From: Candidatus Rhabdochlamydia sp. | Lineage (GTDB): Bacteria > Chlamydiota > Chlamydiia > Chlamydiales > Rhabdochlamydiaceae | Length of the DNA: 5,847 nt | Reading direction: 5' to 3' | Assembly: GCA_030043815.1 (NCBI GenBank) | Contig: JASHWX010000073.1 | Location: forward strand, 1 to 5,847 | Shown: positions 1 through 4,787 of the stretch, one piece after another | Numbering within the stretch: the stretch's first letter is position 1 | How the letters are laid out: each line of letters begins with the position of its first letter | The notes under the pieces: model-generated | What the model was told of the DNA's origin: nothing | Database searches by the model: none | Seen by the model: the letters and a program-made list of their open reading frames with translations, nothing else | Translations under genes and position numbers: made by a program

Positions 1-98
1 CCGCGCCAAAGCCCTGGGGTTGAACGATCGTAAAGCTAGCTGTATTAATTTAATACAGCGCGCTTTACGATCGTTCAACCGCAGGAGCTTTCGCGTGG
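1..98. repeat. Long imperfect palindrome upstream of the hydrolase gene, cut by the window edge
   Basis: A perfect 19-bp inverted repeat, GGTTGAACGATCGTAAAGC at 18-36 and its reverse complement at 62-80, encloses a second perfect one (40-48 with 50-58). All pairs share one centre at base 49, so the whole is one long hairpin or cruciform with only two unpaired positions per arm between the two stems. Pairing continues less perfectly outward: 1-17 aligns with 81-98 if one gap and a few mismatches are allowed, so the structure probably extends left of the window. There is no T-run after it, so it is not a classic terminator. It may be a foldback insertion (MITE-like) or a symmetric operator. The palindrome is seen directly; its role is inference. 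Confidence 0.8.
20..48 (+). promoter_or_regulatory. Candidate sigma70-type promoter for the hydrolase gene, inside the palindrome
   Basis: TTGAAC (20-25) and TATTAA (43-48) are separated by 17 bases and would start transcription near base 55, about 40 bases ahead of the GTG start at 95. Because of the palindrome the same two boxes occur on the minus strand (-35 at 73-78, -10 at 50-55, again 17 apart), pointing the other way. This is a consensus match only, with no experimental support. Confidence 0.4.
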
Positions 99-763
99 GT
101 CCAAATTCCAACTTTTTGAGCGGGCGGGGTATATTAGAAGTTTTCCCTTCAGGGCCCATCGAAACCAATGCTTATTTGGTCGCGTGTCCGGTGACGAAGA
201 AGGCCGCGGTGATCGACGCGCCCTTTGAGAGTGCGAAATGGGCCATAGGACGCAGTAGGGAACTCTCGCTCATCATTGAGAAGATCCTCCTCACCCATTC
301 CCATTGGGATCATATCGGGGATGCGGCGGAGTTGAAAGAGGCAACAGACGCTGAGCTGTATATCCACCCGGATGATGCGGCAAACTTAGAACATCCCGGG
401 TCCGACAAGCTTCCGCTTATGTATCCGGTAAAAGGAATCAAGTCAGACCATCTTCTCGTCGATGGACAGACTTTGCAGATCGGCGCATTGACAGTGCAAG
501 TCATCTGTACCCCGGGCCATTCCGCAGGGAGCGTGTGTTATTATTTGCCCAAGGAGAAAATTTTATTCTCTGGGGATACGCTCTTTAAAGGGACGATCGG
601 CAACCTTAGCTTTCCGACCTCCCGCCCCGATTTGATGGGAGGCTCGTTGAAAGCATTGGCCAAGCTTCCCCCTGACGTCAAAGTTTATCCGGGCCATGGA
701 GTGGCGACGACGATCGGAGCAGAGAAGTGGATAGCTCAAATCAAAATTGGAGGAAGAATGTAA
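95..763 (+). CDS. Metallo-beta-lactamase-fold hydrolase, glyoxalase II (YcbL-like) type
   Basis: This is a cytosolic MBL-fold hydrolase of about 222 residues. Proteins of this group hydrolyse thioesters such as S-lactoylglutathione, or related metabolites, at a two-metal centre; the true substrate cannot be read from sequence. Counting from the GTG at 95, the ligands are all present: HSHWDH (H68, H70, D72, H73), PGHS (H142), SGDTLF (D161) and PGHG (H201). Its length suits the short YcbL-type enzymes, which lack the long C-terminal glutathione-binding domain of classical GloB. The GTG at 95 is preferred because AGGAG at 83-87 lies 7 bases before it. The reading frame stays open back to a TTG at 20, but that stretch translates the palindrome. 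TTG at 116 is another possible start, without a visible SD. No signal peptide is seen. The stop codon TAA (761-763) is at the border of the IS element; before the insertion it was probably TAG, directly followed by the peroxiredoxin ATG. Family is sure; substrate and start less so. Confidence 0.88.
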   Translation: MGPNSNFLSGRGILEVFPSGPIETNAYLVACPVTKKAAVIDAPFESAKWAIGRSRELSLIIEKILLTHSHWDHIGDAAELKEATDAELYIHPDDAANLEHPGSDKLPLMYPVKGIKSDHLLVDGQTLQIGALTVQVICTPGHSAGSVCYYLPKEKILFSGDTLFKGTIGNLSFPTSRPDLMGGSLKALAKLPPDVKVYPGHGVATTIGAEKWIAQIKIGGRM

Positions 764-900
764 ACAACTCTCGCCTAAAGGCGAAAGCTTTATGGTCAGT
801 ACTTGACTGCCACCTGCGTGCGGTTTACGGCGCACGTTGCTTCGGGGGTGCCCAAAGCAAACCTGCAGAGATTTCGACTGGAGTTACAGTCGGCATGCTG
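758..900 (-). ncRNA. Candidate omega RNA (TnpB guide RNA) at the 3' end of tnpB
   Basis: In IS200/IS605 elements the omega RNA overlaps the 3' end of tnpB, runs through the right end of the element, and continues into flanking DNA, which becomes the guide. Here the expected region contains a 6-bp hairpin CGTGCG/CGCACG (817-822 with 831-836), then the end hairpin (768-775 with 780-787, 7 of 8 pairs, loop 776-779). The guide would be read from base 757 downward on the minus strand, starting TCTTCCTCCAATTTTG, which is antisense to the last codons of the hydrolase gene. The left limit follows the element's end; the 900 limit is only an estimate of where the scaffold starts. Position by family analogy; not shown to be transcribed. 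Confidence 0.5.
768..787 (-). repeat. Subterminal hairpin at the tnpB-downstream (right) end of the IS element
   Basis: CTTTCGCC-TTTA-GGCGAGAG on the tnpB strand forms an 8-bp stem with one mismatch and a four-base loop. It begins 8 bases inside the hydrolase stop-codon junction and closely matches in loop and closing pair the hairpin at the other end of the element (1969-1988). It is expected to be both a transposase recognition structure and the last stem of the guide RNA scaffold. Confidence 0.65.
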
Positions 901-1905
901 CTGGTTTCCACACAAACATTTAAAAAGGTGCCTTTCACGGACACCTAAACAACCACATTTGGAGCAAAGTTGACTACTATAGGCAGGATTGACATACAAG
1001 ACAGAGATTCCCTTGGCTTCTGCTTTGTATTGGACAAATGTCTGAAGCTGAAGGAATGCCCAGCGGTTCAATCGCATGCGCATTCTTTTGTTTGCCTTAA
1101 TTCGTTTCCGAATATTAGTCAGGTCCTCAAAAACAATCACTCCTGCCTTTTGTTCAATCGCCTCTTGGACGATATGCTTGCTCAGTTCATGGTTGACATG
1201 TCTCATATGGCGGCCTTCTCTGCCAGAGATTTTCTTCAGCAATTGTTTTGCCGACTGAGAACCGTTGGACTGAAGAGCGCGTCGTTTTGCAAGAAATTGA
1301 TCCCTTTCATGGCGGATCTTGCCTCCGCTTATCACTTTTCCACTGCTCGTTGCAAAAACATTATTTTCCCCAAGATCTACTCCCAAAAGCTCGCTCCTTT
1401 CTTGCAAAGGAGGATCGGGAAGATCCAAAACAAGATTAAAATACCATTTTCCTTTTTTGCAGACCAATTCGCCTTCTTTAGGAATTCCTCGAGTAAAGTA
1501 AGCTTGTTGAAAAGGCGCAAGACGAAAAGGAACTTTGATTCTTTTCCCCAAAGTATACAGAGAGATGCTTCCGTTTTTAATGGTATAGGTTCTTTTATCG
1601 AAATGGACACTTCTTCCTTTGCGGAAGCAAATTGTTGGCACTTTTTCCTCGGGAAACAACGCTTTGGCCTTATAGGCTTTGCAAACCGAGTAAATCGCAT
1701 TACAGACCATTTGAGATCCCAACAAAGAATTTTGTCGAATTTTGGAATAGACCAAGCGATGCAGGGCTACTCGATTCCAACAACGATTAGCAACAGCATC
1801 TGGAACAATTTGATTACAAGCAGAGTAATAGGCCTCTTGAAGTTGCATCAACAGCCTTTCCTGCTCCAAAATCGTATCCAAGCGGATGCTAATGGTTCTT
1901 TTCAT
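796..1905 (-). CDS. tnpB: TnpB, RNA-guided nuclease of an IS200/IS605 element (OrfB)
   Basis: TnpB proteins are small RuvC-type nucleases, ancestral to Cas12, that cut DNA at sites matching the omega RNA guide next to a short target-adjacent motif and so help the element to be kept. This copy has 369 residues, normal for the family, and looks intact. The RuvC acidic residues are D177 (GVDLG), E260 (VFED) and D339 (HADCN). The zinc finger between the last two has C314, C317, C330 and C332, preceded by the typical NPAYSSQ. The N-terminal 170 residues are the usual basic, helix- and strand-rich RNA/DNA-binding part. It stands alone with no tnpA. A strong promoter match (1914-1942) ends only about 8 bases before the ATG, so the mRNA may be nearly leaderless; an AAGGA 12 bases upstream would be outside such a transcript. 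The long open frame on the plus strand here (970-2007) is a shadow. Family assignment is firm; activity is inferred from intact residues. Confidence 0.95.
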   Translation of the reverse strand: MKRTISIRLDTILEQERLLMQLQEAYYSACNQIVPDAVANRCWNRVALHRLVYSKIRQNSLLGSQMVCNAIYSVCKAYKAKALFPEEKVPTICFRKGRSVHFDKRTYTIKNGSISLYTLGKRIKVPFRLAPFQQAYFTRGIPKEGELVCKKGKWYFNLVLDLPDPPLQERSELLGVDLGENNVFATSSGKVISGGKIRHERDQFLAKRRALQSNGSQSAKQLLKKISGREGRHMRHVNHELSKHIVQEAIEQKAGVIVFEDLTNIRKRIKANKRMRMRLNRWAFLQLQTFVQYKAEAKGISVLYVNPAYSSQLCSKCGCLGVRERHLFKCLCGNQQHADCNSSRNLCRFALGTPEATCAVNRTQVAVKY

Positions 1906-1913
1906 AGACAGAA

Positions 1914-1942
1914 ATTATCCTTAGAAATTATTTTTATTTCAA
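1914..1942 (-). promoter_or_regulatory. Promoter for tnpB
   Basis: On the minus strand TTGAAA (1937-1942) and GATAAT (1914-1919) are exactly 17 bases apart in an A/T-rich stretch directly before tnpB. The start of transcription would fall near 1906-1908, at or within 1-3 bases of the tnpB ATG (1905). Consensus match only. Confidence 0.5.
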
Positions 1943-1946
1943 TTTT

Positions 1947-1999
1947 AAAAAAAGGAGCAGCGCTTCCTCCCAGTCCTAAAGAACTGGGTTTCCGCGCTG
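1947..1999 (-). repeat. Two-part stem-loop at the tnpB-upstream (left) end, followed by a T7 tract on the minus strand
   Basis: The outer stem CAGCGC/GCGCTG (1958-1963 with 1994-1999) and the inner 8-bp stem CCCAGTTC-TTTA-GGACTGGG on the minus strand (1969-1976 with 1981-1988, including one G-T pair) share one axis and are separated by a symmetric 5x5 internal loop, GGAAA facing AGGAA. On the minus strand a CTCC spacer and seven T (1953-1947) follow. Most likely it is the left-end recognition hairpin of the IS. If transcribed on the minus strand it could also stop transcription entering from the right before the tnpB promoter. The spacer makes it a non-classic terminator. Confidence 0.7.
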
Positions 2000-2008
2000 T
2001 CATGTAGG

Positions 2009-2599
2009 ATGAATTACTCGCTTGTAGGAAAAACGGCCCCCCATTTTACAGCAAAAGCGATTGTCAAGGGAAACGTCGTCGATGAATTTTCATTGCGCGA
2101 CCATCTTGGAAAATATGTGATCTTTTTCTTTTATCCCCTTGACTTTACGTTTGTGTGCCCCACTGAGCTTCATGCCTTTCAAGACATGCTGCCTGAATTC
2201 GAAAAGCGCGGGTGCCTTGTCGCCGGCTGTTCGATCGACAGCTGGTTCTCTCATTTAGCATGGCTCAATACCCCGAAGAGCCGAGGCGGGATCGAAGGGA
2301 TAGAATACCCTCTTGTTTCCGACATTCATAAAAATATCGCGCGCCATTACCAAGTATTGAAAGAAGAAGACGGCATTGCTTACCGCGGGCTTTTTCTAAT
2401 CGACAAACAAGGCATTGTGCGCCATCAGCTCATCAACGATCTTCCCCTCGGCCGCTCAGTCGATGAGGCCATCCGCATGCTGGATGCATTGATCTTCTTC
2501 GAGAAAAACGGCGAAGTGTGCCCTGCAAATTGGAAAGCAGGAGCGAAAGGGATGAAGCCCACTAATGAAGGTCTGGTGGGTTATTTTACTCGTATGTGA
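2009..2599 (+). CDS. ahpC: 2-Cys peroxiredoxin (AhpC/Prx1 class), chlamydial type
   Basis: This cytosolic thiol peroxidase reduces hydrogen peroxide and organic hydroperoxides, and is recycled by thioredoxin or an AhpF-like partner. In 196 residues it shows the active-site motif PLDFTFVC with P43, T47 and peroxidatic C50, the supporting arginine R126 (AYRG), and the resolving cysteine C171 in GEVCPANW. The GGIEGI segment (residues 93-98) and the YF near the C-terminus (GYF, 191-193) correspond to the two structural elements that, in eukaryotic-type Prx1 enzymes, favour over-oxidation of the active cysteine. Length is normal and nothing is missing. The ATG at 2009 fits the family start, but its upstream sequence now belongs to the IS border and offers no usable Shine-Dalgarno (only TAGG directly before the ATG). 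The probable original one is at 749-753, across the element. The last 19 bases overlap the 3' end of the minus-strand gene. The symbol follows the usual chlamydial naming; class is certain, reductant partner unknown. Confidence 0.95.
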   Translation: MNYSLVGKTAPHFTAKAIVKGNVVDEFSLRDHLGKYVIFFFYPLDFTFVCPTELHAFQDMLPEFEKRGCLVAGCSIDSWFSHLAWLNTPKSRGGIEGIEYPLVSDIHKNIARHYQVLKEEDGIAYRGLFLIDKQGIVRHQLINDLPLGRSVDEAIRMLDALIFFEKNGEVCPANWKAGAKGMKPTNEGLVGYFTRM

Positions 2600-2985
2600 G
2601 TGAGATAATCATAGAGATCCTTTTCAGATGTGATGAGGATGCTGTGATGCATGGAGCAGACAGGCCCAGTCGCTTCGATGATCTCGGCATCGCCCACTCC
2701 AGGCAGGCAGATCGCGGCTAGTTCTTTAAAGGCATCTTTGTTTTGCAAAAGCCGCAAGCCGCGCATGTAGTCGGGGATGCTAAATCCTTCCTCCTTGACT
2801 CGAAAGAAAATCAATTCCCTCTCGTACATGAGCGCTTGGACAGCATAGAGAATGCCAAGGCTTTCCTCGGGAGGATTCCCGAATGTCTCTGCGAGTTGAG
2901 GAAGGGATCTGCAGAGATGGGGAATGCAAAAATCCCCTTTTTCCGCTTCTCCGAATAGAAATATCTTAGGTCTCATATAGCTCAT
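2581..2985 (-). CDS. Small conserved-looking protein of unknown function
   Basis: I do not recognise this family by function. From the ATG at 2985 the product has 134 residues (131 from the ATG at 2976, just before RPKIFLFGEAEKG, which looks like a first beta strand). The pattern alternates hydrophobic strands and amphipathic helices: KIFLFG, a helix around SLPQLAETFG, ELIFFRVKEEG, AAICLPGVGD and HSILITSEKDLYDYL. This suggests a compact soluble alpha/beta domain. It has four cysteines (FCIPHLC near the start, ICLPG, and PVCSMHH), no signal peptide and no membrane segment. The frame stays open to an ATG at 3063, but the extra 26 residues (rich in I, K, Y and Q) look non-conserved and lie upstream of the likely promoter. 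No clear SD precedes any start. Its last 19 bases overlap the peroxiredoxin gene tail to tail, with no terminator between them. Codon-level order and length make it a real gene; start uncertain. Confidence 0.75.
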   Translation of the reverse strand: MSYMRPKIFLFGEAEKGDFCIPHLCRSLPQLAETFGNPPEESLGILYAVQALMYERELIFFRVKEEGFSIPDYMRGLRLLQNKDAFKELAAICLPGVGDAEIIEATGPVCSMHHSILITSEKDLYDYLTHIRVK

Positions 2986-2992
2986 GATACAG

Positions 2993-3021
2993 TAAATAAT
3001 TTTTTTAATCATTAGCTGCAA
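2993..3021 (-). promoter_or_regulatory. Candidate promoter for the small minus-strand gene
   Basis: TTGCAG (3016-3021) and TATTTA (2993-2998) on the minus strand are 17 bases apart in an A/T-rich stretch. Transcription would start near 2986, next to the ATG at 2985 and 10 bases before the ATG at 2976. It argues against the far upstream start at 3063. Weak consensus match. Confidence 0.35.
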
Positions 3022-3094
3022 GAAATTTATCGTTGCAATTTGCTGTTGTCTAAGAACTTGCATGATGAAAGTTGTGCGTGGAGAAAGAAAGGAG

Positions 3095-3124
3095 TTGAAT
3101 GGAATCGAACAAATTTAATATATC
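3095..3124 (+). promoter_or_regulatory. Candidate promoter for the M16-like gene
   Basis: TTGAAT (3095-3100) and TATATC (3119-3124) are 18 bases apart. A start near 3131 would give a leader of about 26 bases containing the GGAGG Shine-Dalgarno. The 171-base divergent spacer 2986-3156 must hold the control signals of both neighbouring genes; nothing else stands out in it. Confidence 0.35.
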
Positions 3125-3156
3125 AAGCACTCTATTTTCAATTGGAGGACAGAATC

Positions 3157-4563
3157 ATGCTGCGCTTTCTCTTCACTCTTGGCCTTTGCGCCGCTTCTCT
3201 CAACGCTAATGATCCTCAGATCTACAACCTATCAAATGGCGTTAAAGCCTACGTCCAAGATTATGAAGGCGAAACGTGTTCTTTTCGCGTTGTTCTACGC
3301 AATGCTCTGCAAGAAGATGTGCAATTCAGTTTGGACGGTTCCTTTGACGATGCGGATCATTTTTTTTCTTCATGCAGAGAGAAAATTGGAAACACCTCTC
3401 TTGAACTAGCCGTCGTCGCCGTAGGGAAATTCCCCGCAGATGCCGCGCAAGCAATGATTGCCAAGCACTTTAAAGATTTGCCCTTCGCAACCCAGGTGGC
3501 TGCGCCCATTCAAATCAGTTCCGATCCCAAAGCCTCCAAAGTCGCCATCCATATCAATTATCCTCATCCCCTTTATGGCGATGACTTAAAACAAGCCTGG
3601 CAAGAAATACTGCTCCAGGAAATCGTTCAGCAGCGTTTGGAAAGAGCTTCCAAAGCGTTGAACGAAGAGTGGGTCCATCCGAGGCCCCGTTTCTTTTACC
3701 CTGTGAGCGGTTATGCGCTCGCCTCCCCGGAAGCCTCAGAAAATATCCTCTCTTATCTTCTCTGGCATGCGCAGACCATTCGAAAGGCAGGATTTACCGA
3801 AGAAGAATTTTCTTCTGCAAAGCAAAGGCTCCTCTTTCAGCTCAGCTCGCTCTCTTCTCAAGCGCCTGATCAGCCGTTCTTAGCTTCTTATTATGCGGAT
3901 CAATTCCTTCTTGGGGAATCATGCCCTAGTAATGAGAGTTTTTTCCAGGCTTCAAATCAGATTGTCTTGAATTTACGGCCAGACGAGGTCCATTCAAGCA
4001 TCCCGGCGCTGCTCTCCGACGCCAATATCCAAGTCGTCTATCCGCAATACGCTGATCCATTGACAGTTGCCGAAGTGAAAGCAATCGTGCAAGGGTTTAA
4101 TAGCTTGGCCGCGTCTTCGGCCAAATCGGATCTGCCCATCCTTTTGACTGCAGGCGGAGGTACGGAGCCTTTTTATCAACTCCCATTAAACGATAAAGAA
4201 AGGCGGCACATTTGGACCATCATCACCACCATGTCCGAGAAAAATATTTTCCAGCTTGCCTTTGAGAAAGGATCGATGGAAAAGCGAGGGAATAAAATCA
4301 ACCACGTCCATCCCATGCGCTTTTTAGGCTACATCTTTTCAGAGCCCGAGCTGAAAAGCTGCGTTAAAAACATCAAGAAAAGTTCATTCAAATGGGACGC
4401 TTTCGTCGATGGGTTCGCAAGGAGAATGAAAGAAGAGTATTCGAATAACAACGTCATGCAATATATCCCTGGATTTTCGCAGCAAGTCGGCGCAAATCCG
4501 GATAAAGTGAAGCATTATATTCAAAATAAAGACTGGGAAGGCCTAATTAAGTCCTTAATGTAA
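3157..4563 (+). CDS. Secreted M16 peptidase-like protein without the zinc site, with a C-terminal extra domain
   Basis: The product has 468 residues from the ATG at 3157, chosen because GGAGG at 3144-3148 lies 8 bases upstream and because a classic signal peptide follows (MLRFLFTLGLCAASLNA, cleavage probably after residue 17). The frame is open back to 3040, but that part has no SD and breaks the signal peptide. After export, NLSNGVKAY (24-32) resembles the first strand of an M16 domain. VVAVGKFPADAAQAMIAKHF (86-105) is the typical end of the catalytic domain, and SSDPKASKVAIHINY through about residue 300 resembles the Peptidase_M16_C domain. The about 150 residues that should hold HXXEH are reduced to about 40, and no HXXEH occurs anywhere, so it is unlikely to be a zinc protease. 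Residues about 338-468 (LPLNDKERR ... VHPMRFLGYIFSE ... DWEGLIKSLM) form a further helical, basic module I cannot name. It could be an inactive partner of an M16 heterodimer or a periplasmic binding factor. The TAA stop lies in the target duplication of the next element. Confidence 0.82.
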   Translation: MLRFLFTLGLCAASLNANDPQIYNLSNGVKAYVQDYEGETCSFRVVLRNALQEDVQFSLDGSFDDADHFFSSCREKIGNTSLELAVVAVGKFPADAAQAMIAKHFKDLPFATQVAAPIQISSDPKASKVAIHINYPHPLYGDDLKQAWQEILLQEIVQQRLERASKALNEEWVHPRPRFFYPVSGYALASPEASENILSYLLWHAQTIRKAGFTEEEFSSAKQRLLFQLSSLSSQAPDQPFLASYYADQFLLGESCPSNESFFQASNQIVLNLRPDEVHSSIPALLSDANIQVVYPQYADPLTVAEVKAIVQGFNSLAASSAKSDLPILLTAGGGTEPFYQLPLNDKERRHIWTIITTMSEKNIFQLAFEKGSMEKRGNKINHVHPMRFLGYIFSEPELKSCVKNIKKSSFKWDAFVDGFARRMKEEYSNNNVMQYIPGFSQQVGANPDKVKHYIQNKDWEGLIKSLM

Positions 4564-4750
4564 AGAGCCAGTTGCAAAACTCTAGCGCATGGCAAAAACG
4601 CCCTTTTGAGTCATTTTGCCACCCCGCACCCGAGCCCTACTCCATTTGAGTATGTGCTCGGGTGCGGGGCTTTGGTCGCTGGCGCGACTGGCAAACTGAC
4701 TCAAAATCATCGTTTTTTCCATGCACTGAAGTTTTGTAACTGGCTCTAAA
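4561..4750. mobile_element. MITE-like foldback element with 4-bp target duplication
   Basis: The element proper is 4565-4746 (182 bp), flanked by TAAA on both sides (4561-4564 and 4747-4750). The outer 16 bases, GAGCCAGTTGCAAAAC and its inverse, match at 15 of 16 positions. The inverted match continues through almost the whole element: 4565-4621 pairs with 4689-4746 at about 48 of 57 positions. Inside, a perfect 14-bp stem (4622-4635 with 4656-4669), topped by TACTC/GAGTA (4638-4642 with 4648-4652), and a small hairpin GTCGC/GCGAC (4675-4679 with 4684-4688) complete a three-way junction. There is no coding capacity, so it would need a transposase in trans. The terminal sequence and the short duplication recall IS5-type elements, but that is a guess. 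It also fills nearly all of the space behind the M16-like gene, where it may act as a transcription barrier. Confidence 0.75.
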
Positions 4751-4756
4751 TATTAT

Positions 4757-4787
4757 TTGAAATAATTTCTTACCTCCCTCATATAGT
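4757..4787 (+). promoter_or_regulatory. Candidate promoter for the membrane protein gene
   Basis: TTGAAA (4757-4762) and TATAGT (4782-4787) stand 19 bases apart, two bases more than ideal, directly after the foldback element. Transcription would start near 4794. The -10 box lies in the loop between the two arms of the dyad at 4765-4812. Confidence 0.35.

Larger units (their letters stand above)
758..2001 (-). mobile_element. tnpB-only IS200/IS605-family (IS1341-like) insertion element
   Basis: The element holds one gene, tnpB, on the minus strand, and no Y1 transposase (tnpA) or room for one. Both ends have a subterminal hairpin, as this family needs for single-strand recognition. The tnpB-downstream end has one at 768-787 and the tnpB-upstream end has one at 1958-1999; on the tnpB strand both have a TTTA loop closed by C-G. 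The borders carry the direct repeat ATGTA (758-762 and 2002-2006; TACAT on the element's own strand). That fits a family that inserts 3' of a short fixed target and duplicates nothing, the second copy being the element's own end sequence. Flanking genes are both on the plus strand. A tnpB-only element is expected to need a TnpA from elsewhere in the genome to move. The exact ends are uncertain by a few bases because of the repeat. Confidence 0.8.

Noticed and set aside
1..36. Possible kinship between the first palindrome and the foldback element (shared CCAAAGCCC)
   Set aside because: Only nine bases are shared outside the perfect arms, which is too little to claim one repeat family without more copies.
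20..94. N-terminal extension of the hydrolase from a TTG at 20
   Set aside because: These codons are the palindrome, have no SD before them, and go beyond the family's usual start; GTG at 95 has AGGAG at good spacing.
1958..1999. Hairpin as a plus-strand terminator
   Set aside because: No T-run follows on the plus strand, and no plus-strand gene ends upstream of it; the T tract is on the minus strand.
970..2007. 345-codon open frame on the plus strand
   Set aside because: It lies opposite tnpB, whose reading has all family motifs. The plus-strand translation shows no recognisable domain and runs through the IS end hairpin.
2986..3063. 26-residue upstream extension of the minus-strand unknown gene
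   Set aside because: It covers the A/T-rich promoter-like region, has no SD and lacks the motif quality of the rest of the protein.
3040..3156. N-terminal extension of the M16-like protein from an ATG at 3040
   Set aside because: No SD there, it would overlap the promoter region, and it would place the signal peptide internally.
4565..4746. Cloverleaf-like fold taken as a tRNA or tmRNA
   Set aside because: It is too long, its arms do not match tRNA arm lengths, there is no TTCGA-type T-loop or anticodon arm, and it has terminal repeats with a target duplication.
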